Counted from the stretch's first letter, positions 19,170 to 28,654 are shown. The stretch: 64,000 nucleotides of DNA from Mesorhizobium sp. M00.F.Ca.ET.216.01.1.1 (GCF_004010325.2 NZ_SADR02000003.1:124001-188000), one strand, 5' to 3'. The notes: a model not told the origin generated them from the letters alone. Numbers and translations: made by a program.

Positions 19170-19274
19170 TGCATCTCTCCATTGTCGCCGCAGACATAGG
19201 GCGCCCGCCCGCCGCTGTCATCCGGGAATTGAGCTTTATTGAACTCCGGCGATATCGAAGATACCGTCCCGCGC

Positions 19275-20030
19275 ATGCATTCCGATATCGTCGACCTCCG
19301 CTCCTTCTATTCGACCACGCTCGGGCGCCTGGCCGAACGTTCGATCACCATGGCGCTGTCCGCTATATGGGCGACCGTGCCGAATGAGCGGCTGGTCGGC
19401 CTCGGCTACACACTGCCGTGGCTGGAGCGGTTCGGCAGCGATGCCGAGCGTGTCTTTGCCTTCATGCCGGCGACGCAAGGCGCAGTGGTGTGGCCGGCCA
19501 CAGGGCCGACCGCAACAGCGCTGGTCTTCGACGAGGAACTGCCGCTGGTCGATTCCTGCATAGATCGCATGCTGCTCGTCCATTCGCTCGAACATGTCGA
19601 AAACCCGCGCGAGACGTTGAACGAGATCTGGCGGGTGCTGTCGCCAGCCGGCCGTGTCGTTATCGTCGTACCCAACCGTCGCGGCGTCTGGGCCCGTTTC
19701 GAGCACACGCCTTTCGGCAACGGCCGGCCGTTTTCGCGCGGCCAGCTCACCGAATTGCTGCGCGAAGCGAATTTCACCCCGGCGGCCTGGGCCGACGCGC
19801 TGTTCTTCCCGCCGTCGCGGCGACGCTTCATGATGCAGTTCCACAACGTGCTGGAACGCGCCGGCCGGCAGTTCTGGCCGATCTTTTCCGGCGTCATCGT
19901 GGTCGAGGCGCAGAAGCGGCTTTATCAGGGCGTGCCGGTCGCCCAACGCGCTTCCCGCCGCGTCTTCGTGCCGGTTCTGTCGCCGCAAGGCGCCACCACG
20001 CTAGGCCGGCTGTCGCGGGAAAGCGCATGA
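19275..20030 (+). CDS. Class I SAM-dependent methyltransferase
   Basis: The 251-residue protein belongs to the Methyltransf_11 group: LVGLGYTLPWLERF forms a degenerate motif I, LVHSLEHVENPRETLNEIWRVLSPAGRVVIVVPN is a clear motif post II/III, and GRPFSRGQLTELL follows. A typical GxGxG loop is missing at the N-terminus (GLGYT instead), which is common in this subgroup. Substrate unknown. The ATG at 19275 was taken; one 12 codons upstream is possible. The stop TGA (20028-20030) lies inside a rhizobial palindromic repeat. Confidence 0.78.
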   Translation: MHSDIVDLRSFYSTTLGRLAERSITMALSAIWATVPNERLVGLGYTLPWLERFGSDAERVFAFMPATQGAVVWPATGPTATALVFDEELPLVDSCIDRMLLVHSLEHVENPRETLNEIWRVLSPAGRVVIVVPNRRGVWARFEHTPFGNGRPFSRGQLTELLREANFTPAAWADALFFPPSRRRFMMQFHNVLERAGRQFWPIFSGVIVVEAQKRLYQGVPVAQRASRRVFVPVLSPQGATTLGRLSRESA

Positions 20031-20100
20031 CCCGAAAATCGGAATCGATTTTTGCTGCGCGGACCTTCGGTTCATAAAGTATCATGCGCAAAGCTACGCC
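20023..20100. repeat. Rhizobial palindromic repeat, copy A
   Basis: The element starts GCGCATGA (20023-20030), contains CGGAATCGATTTT and ends TCATGCGC (20082-20089) followed by AAAGCTACG. The outer arms are perfect 8-bp inverted repeats. It resembles the short palindromic element scattered through Mesorhizobium and Sinorhizobium genomes and shares GGAATCGATTTT with the second copy at 43478. It overlaps the stop codon of the methyltransferase gene. Confidence 0.65.
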
Positions 20101-20302
20101 GTCCTTTGCTCGTCCGAGGGACGCGCGGAGTTGTAGCGACGCAACGCCTTCGGCTAGGCGAGTGAAGCGTTCGTGATTGCGCCTTGCGTTGCGCAGGCTT
20201 TATCACCCTATCTGTCGAAGACGGGTTCGCAGTCCGACTGAAGGGCATGCGCCGTCAACGCCCGTGACTGGTGCACCGCTTCCGAAAGCAAAGGTTTGAC
20301 AC

Positions 20303-22132
20303 ATGGCTGATCATCCGGACAACGAGGCCGGCTTCCGGCCGGTTGAAGCGGCTGTCGAGGCCAGCAGCCTCCGCGACCAATTGACGACAATCAGGCGGGC
20401 TCTGACAACCTCGCCGATGCGCAAAAAGCTGCTTTGGGCCTGCATCGGCATGGCCGCCGTCATCGTGGCAACCTCGATCGGACAGGTGCTGCTCAACCGC
20501 TGGAACCAGCCCTTCTACGACGCGCTCGCACGCCGCGACATGGAGGACTTCCTGCACCAGCTTCTGGTCTTTGCCGCCATCGCTGGCGGGCTGCTGGTGC
20601 TCAATGTCGGCCAGACCTGGCTCAACCAGATGATGCGGCTGAAGCTGCGCGAGGCGCTGACGCTCGACCTGATCGGCGAATGGATGCGGCCGGCGCGCGC
20701 CTTCCGGCTCGCCAATGCCGGTGCCATCGGGGTCAATCCCGACCAGCGCATGCAGCAGGACACGGGGCACCTGTGCGATCTCTCGACGGATCTCGGAGTC
20801 GGCATGCTGCAGTCGCTGATCCTGCTTGCTTCCTTCGTAGGCATCTTATGGGCGCTGTCTTCGGGTTTCGTCTTCCACTTCGGCGGCGTTTCTCTGGCCA
20901 TACCCGGCTACATGGTCTGGGCGGCGATCCTCTATGCCGGCACCGCCTCCTGGCTCAGCTGGCTGGTCGGACGGCCGCTTATCCGTTTCAACAGCGATCG
21001 CTATACGCGTGAAGCGGAGCTGCGATACTCGATGGTCCGCGTCAACGAGAATGTCGACGCCATAGCGCTTGCCCATGGCGAACCCGACGCGAAACGGCGG
21101 CTCGAACTCGACCTTGGCACATTGCTGGGCGCCATGCGGCGCATCTATGGCGCCCAGATCAATCTTTCCTGGGTTACGGATGCCTATGGATGGATCACCG
21201 TCGTCGCGCCTATCCTCGTCGCGTCGCCGGTCTATTTCGCCGGCGATATCAGCTTCGGCGGGCTGATGATGGCGGTCGGCGCCTTCAACCAGGTCAATTC
21301 CTCCTTGCGCTGGTTCATCAGCAATATCAGCGGCATCGCCGATTGGCGCGCCACGCTGATGCGCGTCGCCGACTTCCGCATTGCGCTTGGTGAAACGGAT
21401 GTGCTCCATCACACGGAAAGGCGCATCGAGTTCGGAGAAAATCCGGACGGCCGTCTGACATTCGAAAAACTCGAGGTCGCGTCGCCAGACGGGTGCACGA
21501 AACTCGCGGAGCCGCATGTCGAAATCCGCGCCGGCGAGCGCGTCATGGTCACCGGGGATCCGCGCGCCGGCAAGACACTGTTCTTTCGCGCCATTGCCGG
21601 TCTGTGGCCGTGGGGAAGCGGGCGCATCGGCATGCCGGCCGGAGAGGCGCCCATCTTCGTTCCGCGAACGCCGTATTTCCCGCTCGGCACGCTGCGCGTG
21701 GTGCTCAACCATGCCGGCGGAGCGGTCACGGCTGACGATACCGACATCTCCGCAGTGCTGGCCGAAGTCGGCCTTGGACGGCTGTCGTCCTCTCTCGACC
21801 GGTTCGCGCGCTGGGAGCGTGAACTGAGCGATGACGAGCAGCGCCTGCTTGCCTTTGCCCGGCTCGCCTTGCTGCGGCCAAAATGGGTGATCATCGACGA
21901 GGCGCTGGATACCTTCGACGGCGCGACGCTGAGGCGTGTCCTGTCGATGCTGGAGAGGCGTCTCGCCGATGCTGCGATCCTCAACATCGGCCGTGGCCTG
22001 CACAACGGTCAGTTCTTCTCGCGCTCGCTGAATATCGTGAAATACGCCGATGGATCGAGTCTCAGGCCTGCCCGGGTCAGGGCCGGCGCAATCGAGCCGC
22101 CGCCGGCGACTGCTGTCCGTGAAGAGACGTAA
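20303..22132 (+). CDS. SbmA/BacA-like ABC transporter with fused permease and ATPase domains
   Basis: The 609-residue protein joins an SbmA/BacA-type membrane domain (RWNQPFYDALARRDMEDF, then NPDQRMQQDTGHLCDL, and VNSSLRWFISNISGIADWRA) to a nucleotide-binding domain, as in YddA and ABCD-type exporters. Walker A is GDPRAGKT from residue 418 and Walker B PKWVIIDEALDTFD. The signature motif is LSDDEQ at residue 508, where LSxGEQ is usual, and the H-loop position reads IGRG (Arg564) instead of GHR. This suggests a poorly hydrolysing or altered ATPase. Relatives transport very-long-chain fatty acids or peptides; the substrate here is unknown. Confidence 0.85.
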   Translation: MADHPDNEAGFRPVEAAVEASSLRDQLTTIRRALTTSPMRKKLLWACIGMAAVIVATSIGQVLLNRWNQPFYDALARRDMEDFLHQLLVFAAIAGGLLVLNVGQTWLNQMMRLKLREALTLDLIGEWMRPARAFRLANAGAIGVNPDQRMQQDTGHLCDLSTDLGVGMLQSLILLASFVGILWALSSGFVFHFGGVSLAIPGYMVWAAILYAGTASWLSWLVGRPLIRFNSDRYTREAELRYSMVRVNENVDAIALAHGEPDAKRRLELDLGTLLGAMRRIYGAQINLSWVTDAYGWITVVAPILVASPVYFAGDISFGGLMMAVGAFNQVNSSLRWFISNISGIADWRATLMRVADFRIALGETDVLHHTERRIEFGENPDGRLTFEKLEVASPDGCTKLAEPHVEIRAGERVMVTGDPRAGKTLFFRAIAGLWPWGSGRIGMPAGEAPIFVPRTPYFPLGTLRVVLNHAGGAVTADDTDISAVLAEVGLGRLSSSLDRFARWERELSDDEQRLLAFARLALLRPKWVIIDEALDTFDGATLRRVLSMLERRLADAAILNIGRGLHNGQFFSRSLNIVKYADGSSLRPARVRAGAIEPPPATAVREET

Positions 22133-22215
22133 TCGGCTTTATTTCGCCGCGATCACGGCGAAAGACTGCGGATTGGAGCGAATAGGGATATCGTTCTAAA
22201 CATCACGGTCTGGCC

Positions 22216-23004
22216 ATGCTTGACGTGCTTCGCCTGCTCGCGTGCCTTACCTGTGCCTCGGCGGCGCCCGCCAACGCCATTGCCGTGGATGTCGAACTGG
22301 TGCTGGCGGTCGACATCTCGCAGTCCATGGACGAACGGGAATTCGCCCTGCAGCGCGCCGGCTATGTCGAGGCACTGCGTCACCCCGACTTCATCAACGC
22401 TGTGCGCTCAGGCGCTACAGGCCGCATCGCGCTTGCCTATTTCGAATGGGCGGGCACCATCCGCGACGATGGGATCATCGCCTGGCAGGTCATCGACAGC
22501 AGCGAGACCGCCAACGCTTTTGCCGACAAGATCGCAGCCCGTCCATTCAGGAGCTTTCGCGGCACCTCGATTTCCGGCGCGCTTGCCTTCGGTGCGGAAC
22601 TTTTCGAGGGCACCGCCTTCGAGGGCCGGCGCAGCGTCATCGACATTTCAGGCGATGGCCCCAACAATATCGGGCTGCCGGTCACCACCACACGCGCTGC
22701 CGCCCTGGCGAAGGGCATCGTCGTCAATGGCTTGCCGATACTGATCAGCCCGTCGCCGACCTTCAGCCGCCTCGACCAGTACTATGCCGCCTGCGTTACC
22801 GGCGGGCCGGGCTCCTTCGTGCTGCCGATCTATGCGGCTTCCGAATTCGCGACCGCCATACGCCGCAAGCTGATCCTCGAGGTGAGCGGCATTGCCGATC
22901 CCAGGACGATCCGGATCAACGCAGCAGCACCCACCGACTGCCTGCAGGGAGAGCGCGACCGGCGGCTCTTCTCCGACCCGTATTTCCCGGAACTTGACCG
23001 ATAG
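22216..23004 (+). CDS. DUF1194 protein with von Willebrand A domain
   Basis: The 262-residue protein has a signal peptide (LLACLTCASAAPANA, cleavage near residue 21) and a VWA domain with MIDAS motif DISQSMD starting at residue 33, the GTSISGALAFGAELF threonine motif, and DISGDGPNN. This is the DUF1194 family, exported VWA proteins of unknown role that probably bind a partner through the metal site. It is followed, one base away, by the convergent glycosyltransferase gene. Confidence 0.88.
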   Translation: MLDVLRLLACLTCASAAPANAIAVDVELVLAVDISQSMDEREFALQRAGYVEALRHPDFINAVRSGATGRIALAYFEWAGTIRDDGIIAWQVIDSSETANAFADKIAARPFRSFRGTSISGALAFGAELFEGTAFEGRRSVIDISGDGPNNIGLPVTTTRAAALAKGIVVNGLPILISPSPTFSRLDQYYAACVTGGPGSFVLPIYAASEFATAIRRKLILEVSGIADPRTIRINAAAPTDCLQGERDRRLFSDPYFPELDR

Positions 23005-23005
23005 G

Positions 23006-23941
23006 TTAGGCCGGCCGCGCGCCATATTTGTCGCGGAACTCATCGTAGAGATCGCGGCGCCAGCGCCGGCCGCCGACATAGCCGCGCAGCAGTTGCGACA
23101 GCGAGTAGCCGAGCACCTTCGACGACCGGTTGGCCAGATAGCCGGCGAATGCTTGCGAAACCCTGCCCTTCATCGTGTCGGCAATGATCTGGCGTGCGAT
23201 CATATAGGGCGGGATGTCGGGATAGCGGTCAACGATATAGGGATGTTTGCCGATGAGGTTTGCGTAAGCTTCGACGTAGCCGTCGCGCTGGCGTGAAATC
23301 GAATTCTCCGAATTGTACTTTTTCCAGTCGATGTTCGCGGACAGAAGCGCCCCACTGCGCCGGGCGAAGCGAAGCAGCAATTCGCGATCCTGCATGCGCG
23401 CGATGTCGCTGTCGTAGCCGCCGATCGCCAGCAGCGATTCGCGTCGGGCGGTTATCGCCGATCCGGCGATGAAGATGGTCTGCGCGACCAAAGCCCTTTC
23501 CAGCGCGTTTCGTGTCAGGAATGCCTCGCGATTGACGCAGCTGGTGCTGCGGCCCCCTTTCAGGGACACGAAGGAACTGATGAGGACCTCGAGCGACGGA
23601 TCGTCCTCGAACCGCGCCAGCGTCCGCTCCAGCCGGTCCGGCAAGTAGACATCGTCGGAATCAAGGAATGTCACCACGGGCGCCCGCGCCCGCTCGATAC
23701 CGGCATTACGCGCGGCATTGGCGCCCCGCCACTTGGCGCCGACATAGATCAGCCGCGGATCGCGGATGGCGGCTAAAGCCGCGGCCGTGCCGTCGGTCGA
23801 GCCGTCATCGACAACAATATGCTCGAACCGTGTGAAACTCTGCGCCAGCACGCTCTCCACGGCCCGCAGGACCATGTCGCGCCGATTGTGGGTCGGTGTA
23901 ATCACCGTGATGAGGGGGCCTGGGTCGCTGGTCTTCGGCAT
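23006..23941 (-). CDS. Family 2 glycosyltransferase
   Basis: The 311-residue protein is a GT-A glycosyltransferase with TVITPTHNRRDMVLRAVESVLAQS, DDGSTDGT, ARNAGIERARAPVVTFLDSDDVYLPD (the DxD motif region) and ADT near the end. It should transfer a sugar from a nucleotide-sugar donor to a surface polysaccharide, glycolipid or protein. Neither donor nor acceptor can be read from the sequence. It is one of two GT2 genes in this accessory stretch, which also holds a sulfotransferase. Confidence 0.87.
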   Translation of the reverse strand: MPKTSDPGPLITVITPTHNRRDMVLRAVESVLAQSFTRFEHIVVDDGSTDGTAAALAAIRDPRLIYVGAKWRGANAARNAGIERARAPVVTFLDSDDVYLPDRLERTLARFEDDPSLEVLISSFVSLKGGRSTSCVNREAFLTRNALERALVAQTIFIAGSAITARRESLLAIGGYDSDIARMQDRELLLRFARRSGALLSANIDWKKYNSENSISRQRDGYVEAYANLIGKHPYIVDRYPDIPPYMIARQIIADTMKGRVSQAFAGYLANRSSKVLGYSLSQLLRGYVGGRRWRRDLYDEFRDKYGARPA

Positions 23942-24301
23942 GTCGCTCCCGCTATGCCCCGGGTTTTACGAGGATCGGATAGATTTGATCGCCGCCTTCC
24001 GTGCCCGTCCCTGGATTGCGTTCGATTCGACGCTACAAAAAACAGGCGACCGTGTCATCACAAACTGTTGAGGTGGAGCGCATCCGAATGGCGAATTCGG
24101 CCCCAGCTTTTCAAATGCCACACTGCCGGGCAGGCCGGGGAAGTTTCAGAAGCCCTATGGTTTGCGCGACCAGCCGTTCGATCTTTGTCGGGCATGTACG
24201 CATTGTCATTACCTATGAGGTAATCGACCGGCGCTCAACGCATCGGCAGACTGCCCTCGTAAAGCCGATTGTCGGGCTTCAATCGACCAGGGAGTCCAAC
24301 C
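23942..24301. other. Non-coding stretch between a glycosyltransferase and the DUF1330 gene
   Basis: No convincing gene is seen in these 360 bases; short open frames lack a ribosome site or family resemblance. The contents are a Shine-Dalgarno (AGGGAG) just before the DUF1330 gene and a small dyad at 24208-24224. The glycosyltransferase promoter should also lie here, on the minus strand. Confidence 0.55.
24208..24224. promoter_or_regulatory. Dyad ATTACC-N5-GGTAAT upstream of the DUF1330 gene
   Basis: ATTACC (24208-24213) and GGTAAT (24219-24224) are perfect inverted arms about 80 bp upstream of the start codon at 24302. The size and symmetry suit an operator for a dimeric regulator of the MarR or TetR kind, but no regulator gene is adjacent. 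Confidence 0.3.
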
Positions 24302-24622
24302 ATGACCGCCTACGCCGTCGCACATATGCGCCAGGTCACGCCGGGGCCACAGATTGTCGAATACCTGCAGAAGATCGATGCCACGCTGGAGCCATTCGGT
24401 GGCCGCTTCCTGGTACATGGCGGCGAGGTGGAGGTGGTCGAAAGCACTTGGCCGGGACACATGATCGTCATTGAATTTCCCGACATCGACCATGTACGCG
24501 GATGGTACAACTCGCCCGGCTACCAAGCGATATTGAAGTTGCGCACCGACAATTCACAGTCCGACGTCGTCTTCGTCGATGGCGTCCGGCATCCACACAA
24601 GGCCACCGACGTGCTCGGATAG
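24302..24622 (+). CDS. DUF1330 domain-containing protein
   Basis: The 106-residue protein matches DUF1330, a ferredoxin-like dimeric alpha+beta fold: AYAVAHMRQVTPGPQIVEYLQKIDATLEPFGGRFLVHGG, then WPGHMIVIEFPDIDHVRGWYNSPGYQAI. These small cytosolic proteins have no established activity. The ATG at 24302 is preceded by AGGGAG. It is a single-gene unit between glycosyltransferase genes on the opposite strand and may simply be a passenger in this accessory region. Confidence 0.87.
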   Translation: MTAYAVAHMRQVTPGPQIVEYLQKIDATLEPFGGRFLVHGGEVEVVESTWPGHMIVIEFPDIDHVRGWYNSPGYQAILKLRTDNSQSDVVFVDGVRHPHKATDVLG

Positions 24623-24727
24623 TTGAGTGAGGATCGGTCGCTGCGTTGGCAGCTTGCCCAGTCAACGCGGTTCACTTCCGGTAAACGAGTTCAAAGAAAC
24701 GACCCGAAATCGTGAATGCGGCAGCAC

Positions 24728-25720
24728 CTAGCTGTGTCCGATATAGTCAGGCACGACTTCGATTTCGTCGCTAACGAGACCCACCGCGAAACTGAACTGG
24801 CCCCAAAACGCCAGGCTGTAGAATGCCAGACCGACAACCAGGGAAAATGGAATTTGCCAAAGCGGCATGCCTGTCTGCCGGGCATGGCCCGTCACGCGTC
24901 GTATTGTGCGCCATGACATGGTGAACCATCGGCTGAACGACTTCACGATCCGCTGCGTGCGGCTGGGCGAACTCAATTCCACAAACTTCCGGTCGGTATC
25001 TCGGCCCGTTACCAACGCGCGCCAGTAAAAGAACCGCCAACCACGTGGCGAGTAATGATAGACGCGTGCGTTGACGTTCAGGATTTTGTGGCCTTCCTGT
25101 TGAAGTTCATGCATGAGCAAGGTGCAGGAAACCTTGAAGCCATAGTGTTTCGCGAAGGGATGGCTGACAATCCAGTCGCGCCGAAAGGCGATGTTATTGG
25201 CGTTTAGCGCTCGCTTCGAAGCAAATCGCTCGTCTCCCTGGGACATCGGGAAAAACCAAATCAGTGCAAACGTCCTTGAAAAGAAATCATCGTATGAAAG
25301 ATATGTAAATCCGTTCACACAAACGATTTCATGGTCTTGAAACGGGTCAAGCAGTGTCGGGAGCCAGCCCAATTCCGGTACGACATCAGAGTCAATGAAG
25401 ATGACGATATCTCCATCGGTCGACAGGGTGCCGTTGTTTTTAAGATCGTAATATCGGCCGCCTGGGCAAGCGGCAAAGATCAGGTCGGCAACCTGTTCCA
25501 ACTGCGGCGCTTCGTTTGTGATACTGCAACGCAGAGAGGTGGTGTCCGCATCTCGCCCGCCGTGAGAGATGATGACCTGCGGTCTTGCAGGACCAGATGA
25601 AGAGACCGCAGCGATTTCACGCGCCAAGGCAGTCAAGCCAACGCCGATCTCGCTCCAGTCGATCGACTTGGCGTTCTCCATCTCCACGACGAGTGAATAG
25701 GTTGGCTGTTCTTCAAGCAT
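24728..25720 (-). CDS. Family 2-like glycosyltransferase with C-terminal membrane segment
   Basis: The 330-residue protein has a GT-A core (GDIVIFIDSDVVPELGWLPTLLDPF gives the DxD motif, and NANNIAFRRDWI is the acceptor-side motif) and an extra hydrophobic C-terminal segment (PFSLVVGLAFYSLAFWGQF), suggesting membrane association. The typical N-terminal SVIIPT motif is replaced by YSLVVEMENAK, so the nucleotide-binding start is unusual. It probably builds a surface glycan. This gene is noticeably richer in A and T than its neighbours, which hints at acquisition from elsewhere. Confidence 0.75.
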   Translation of the reverse strand: MLEEQPTYSLVVEMENAKSIDWSEIGVGLTALAREIAAVSSSGPARPQVIISHGGRDADTTSLRCSITNEAPQLEQVADLIFAACPGGRYYDLKNNGTLSTDGDIVIFIDSDVVPELGWLPTLLDPFQDHEIVCVNGFTYLSYDDFFSRTFALIWFFPMSQGDERFASKRALNANNIAFRRDWIVSHPFAKHYGFKVSCTLLMHELQQEGHKILNVNARVYHYSPRGWRFFYWRALVTGRDTDRKFVELSSPSRTQRIVKSFSRWFTMSWRTIRRVTGHARQTGMPLWQIPFSLVVGLAFYSLAFWGQFSFAVGLVSDEIEVVPDYIGHS

Positions 25721-25916
25721 CTCTGCGCCTAAGAATCTAGAGGCAAAGCTGCAATGACCGTAGCTGCCTGCGGCAAGAAATAATACCGGTTCCCGTTAGT
25801 CATGCAAGGCAACGATCTGCGGATCGGGAAACACCGCAAATCCTCGGAGCGAGCCGGGTTGTTGTCCATCGCGTCGGGCGCCGGCTCGATGAAATCTGTT
25901 CCTGTATCCCCAACCG

Positions 25917-26684
25917 CTACAGGATACCACGAATGAGGTGCCTGCTGCCTCGGAAGCTTGAAGTGTCGGCATACTGAGACAGGAAGCGCTCCCTCCATTC
26001 GTCATTGATGATGTCTCGTTGGATTTCGAGGCCCGAATCTAGGATCGTTCCGGGCTGCCAGATGGCTTTGGCGTCAGCCAGGTATGCGACGTGTTCGAGA
26101 CAGGCCCGCGGATCTTGCTGAATTTCCTCGTATGTCAGCGAGAGGGAAGACAGTCCGTTTTTTGCAAACCAGACATCCCATGCGAGATTTTCCATCAGTA
26201 TCCTTTCAAGCGATTTGGCAATCGCTGCGCCATCATAGCGCAATGGCTTCTGATCGGCTTCGGTAGAGCGGAAACGACCTGTCTGACGGGCGCGCGTCCA
26301 TGAGATTGCCTGGCCAAGGAGATCGCGGCGCGTCAATCGGATATATCGCAGGTTTGGAAGGCTGGCGGGCAGGTCCACTGTCTTGGCCACTCTGGAGAAT
26401 TGGCTTGCAAACAGCTTGACTGCGTAGATTCCCGAAGACGATCGGCCATCTTTCAATGCCCGCAAAACCTGGGCACGGGGATCGCGAGGATAGTCCGGCA
26501 ATTCCAGCACGCGGCGGCCGCCAAACCATTCCAGCGGGTTGCCAAGTCCGGCTGCAGCCATCATTCCCGCGAGATGATTGCTGCCGCTACGCGGTGAAGT
26601 GCAGACCAGAATCCCGACCCTTATCCCGGACAGAATGTCCTGCGGCACTTCAACCGGCAGAGGGCGTCGACGAAAGAAATCCAT
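25917..26684 (-). CDS. Stf0-type sulfotransferase family protein
   Basis: The 255-residue protein has the Stf0 pattern: GILVCTSPRSGSNHLAGMMAAAGLGNPLEWF carries the PAPS 5'-phosphosulfate loop (PRSGS), and LRYIRLTRRDLLGQAISW holds the 3'-phosphate-binding Arg/Ser motif. It probably transfers sulfate from PAPS to a carbohydrate, as the trehalose 2-sulfotransferase Stf0 does. The start is uncertain: ATG 26684 or a TTG three codons earlier. Lying beside two glycosyltransferases, it may decorate a surface glycan or Nod-factor-like molecule, but that is inference. Confidence 0.8.
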   Translation of the reverse strand: MDFFRRRPLPVEVPQDILSGIRVGILVCTSPRSGSNHLAGMMAAAGLGNPLEWFGGRRVLELPDYPRDPRAQVLRALKDGRSSSGIYAVKLFASQFSRVAKTVDLPASLPNLRYIRLTRRDLLGQAISWTRARQTGRFRSTEADQKPLRYDGAAIAKSLERILMENLAWDVWFAKNGLSSLSLTYEEIQQDPRACLEHVAYLADAKAIWQPGTILDSGLEIQRDIINDEWRERFLSQYADTSSFRGSRHLIRGIL

Positions 26685-26696
26685 GGCGAACAACAG

Positions 26697-27311
26697 CTAC
26701 CGCCTCAGCAGGAATACCGCTTGCTGACCGAAGAAATTCCAGAACCACCACGGCATCGAGAGGCCGATCTTCTGGCCGTTGGCGTCGAGCGCGGTTGCCT
26801 TTTCCACCGTAGCGCCGAGCTCGTCGCACAGATTGACGAAGTCGCGGATGGTGCAGAAATGGATGTTGGGCGTGTCGTACCAGGAATAGGGCAGATCCTT
26901 GGTCACCGGCATCCGCCCTTTGACGAACAGCGAAAGGCGCACCCGCCAGTGGCCGAAATTGGGGAAGGAGACGATGGCGCGCTTGCCGATCCTGAGCAAC
27001 TCGTCGAGCACCAGCTTCGGATTGCGGGTCGCTTGCATGGTCTGCGACAGGACGACGAAATCAAAGCCCTTGTCGGGGTAGAACTCGAGGTCCTTGTCGG
27101 CGTCGCCCTGGATGACGGACAGGCCGCGTGACACACATTCGTTGACGCCACGCTGCGACAGTTCAAGCCCGCGGCCGTCGACCTGCTTGGTCTCCTGCAG
27201 CAGTTCGAGCAGCAGGCCGTCGCCGGAGCCAACGTCCAGCACCCGCGATTGCGGCGGGATGAGACCGGCGATGACCTCGAGGTCGACGCGCTGGGCATGG
27301 TTGACGCTCAT
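26697..27311 (-). CDS. metW: MetW, methionine biosynthesis protein
   Basis: The 204-residue SAM-methyltransferase-fold protein has motif I VLDVGSGDGLLLELL, VLSQTMQATRNPKLVLDELLRIGKRAIVSFPNFGHW and the family-specific SLFVKGRMPVTKDLPYSWYDTPNIHFCTIRDF. MetW acts together with MetX in many proteobacteria to make O-acetylhomoserine acylation effective. It starts at the ATG 27311, 58 bp after metX, and is probably in the SAM-II-controlled transcript. Confidence 0.94.
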   Translation of the reverse strand: MSVNHAQRVDLEVIAGLIPPQSRVLDVGSGDGLLLELLQETKQVDGRGLELSQRGVNECVSRGLSVIQGDADKDLEFYPDKGFDFVVLSQTMQATRNPKLVLDELLRIGKRAIVSFPNFGHWRVRLSLFVKGRMPVTKDLPYSWYDTPNIHFCTIRDFVNLCDELGATVEKATALDANGQKIGLSMPWWFWNFFGQQAVFLLRR

Positions 27312-27369
27312 GGCTCGCCCTCCTGTCTGGCGCACGGTCCCGGTCCGGAAGGCCTGCAACTTTCCGGGG

Positions 27370-28539
27370 TCATGTGCTCAGCCCCCTGGCGCGAGCTGCC
27401 GAGCCGATGAAGCCGTTGATGGCGGCGAACAGCTCCGGCTCGTCGAGCAGGAAAGCGTCATGGCCGCGATCGGTGTCGATCTCGACGAAGGACACCGAGG
27501 CACCGGCCGCGTTCAGCGCATGGACGATCGTGCGGCTCTCCTCGGTCGGGAACAACCAGTCCGAGGTGAAGGAAACCAGGCAGAAACGGGTCCTGGTGCC
27601 GGCAAAGGCATCGGCCAGCCGCCCGCCATGGTCGGCGGCGAGGTCGAAATAATCCATCGACCGGGTCATATAGAGATAGGAGTTGGCGTCGAAGCGGTCG
27701 ACGAAGGTCATGCCCTGATGACGCAGATAGCTCTCGATCTGGAAGTCGGCGTCGAATCCGAAGGTGAGCGCTTCGCGGTCCTGCAGATTGCGGCCGAACT
27801 TTCTGTGCAGCGCGGCCTCCGACAGATAGGTGATATGGGCGGCCATGCGCGCCACCGCCAGGCCCTTTTCCGGGCGCCTGCCATAGTCGAAATATTTGCC
27901 GCCATGCCACTCTGGGTCGGCCATCACGGCTTGCCGGCCAACCTCGTGGAAGGCGATGTTCTGCGAGGAATGGCGCGCGCCGGTGGCGATCGGCAGCGCC
28001 GAGAAGACGCGCTCCGGATAGCTCGAGGCCCATTGCAGCACCTGCATGCCGCCCATCGAGCCGCCGAGCACGCAGAACAGCTTCTCGATGCCGAAATGGT
28101 CGATCAGCATCAGCTGCGCACGCACCATGTCGCGGATGGTGATGACCGGCAGGTCGAGACCATAAGGCTTGCCGGTGGCCGGATTGGTCGAGGCAGGACC
28201 GGTCGAGCCAAGGCAGCCGCCGATGACGTTGGAGCAGATGACGAAGAAGCGGCTGGTGTCGATGATCTTGCCGGGGCCGATCAGCACTTCCCACCAGCCC
28301 GGCTTGCCGGTCACCGGATTGGTGTTGGCGACATGCTGGTCGCCGGTCAACGCATGGCAGACGAGGATGGCGTTGGAACGGGCGTCGTTGAGGGTGCCGT
28401 AAGTCTGGTAGGCGATCTGGAACGGCGACAGCAGCGTGCCGGCGTCGAGCTTGAGCGGCTTGTCGGCGCCGAAACGCAACACCGGGCTCGACGGTTCGTC
28501 GGCCTCGTTGTTGGTTTTTCCGGCGCGCAGCGCGACCAT
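27370..28539 (-). CDS. metX: Homoserine O-acetyltransferase
   Basis: The 389-residue alpha/beta-hydrolase-fold enzyme has [25 protein letters not shown], the nucleophile elbow [14 protein letters not shown] and the catalytic His in [10 protein letters not shown]. It activates homoserine by acylation (acetyl-CoA, or succinyl-CoA in some MetX) for direct sulfhydrylation or transsulfuration toward methionine. Expression is expected to fall when S-adenosylmethionine is high because a SAM-II aptamer and terminator precede it. metW follows on the same transcript. Confidence 0.96.
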   Translation of the reverse strand: MVALRAGKTNNEADEPSSPVLRFGADKPLKLDAGTLLSPFQIAYQTYGTLNDARSNAILVCHALTGDQHVANTNPVTGKPGWWEVLIGPGKIIDTSRFFVICSNVIGGCLGSTGPASTNPATGKPYGLDLPVITIRDMVRAQLMLIDHFGIEKLFCVLGGSMGGMQVLQWASSYPERVFSALPIATGARHSSQNIAFHEVGRQAVMADPEWHGGKYFDYGRRPEKGLAVARMAAHITYLSEAALHRKFGRNLQDREALTFGFDADFQIESYLRHQGMTFVDRFDANSYLYMTRSMDYFDLAADHGGRLADAFAGTRTRFCLVSFTSDWLFPTEESRTIVHALNAAGASVSFVEIDTDRGHDAFLLDEPELFAAINGFIGSAARARGLST

Positions 28540-28620
28540 TGCATCCCTCTCATATTACGCATCGTGCCGTCCGAAAAATCGATTTTCGCGCCGATGCGGT
28601 TGTCCGGCCGGCCGCGGACA

Positions 28621-28654
28621 ATAAAAAACCGGCAATGCCTTCGCAAAGCCGGTT
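28621..28654 (-). terminator. Intrinsic terminator of the SAM-II riboswitch
   Basis: On the minus strand AACCGGC and GCCGGTT (28648-28654 and 28627-28633) form a 7-bp stem, with an inner TGC/GCA pair closing a short loop, followed directly by TTTTTTAT. It lies just after the SAM-II aptamer and about 85 bp before the metX start, as expected for a transcription-terminating expression platform. Confidence 0.8.

Noticed and set aside
24001..24268. Short open frames upstream of the DUF1330 gene
   Set aside because: They lack ribosome sites and conserved features; the stretch reads as intergenic.
25721..25916. A small gene between the glycosyltransferase and the sulfotransferase
   Set aside because: Short open frames here overlap the sulfotransferase end, and no ribosome site or family resemblance was found.
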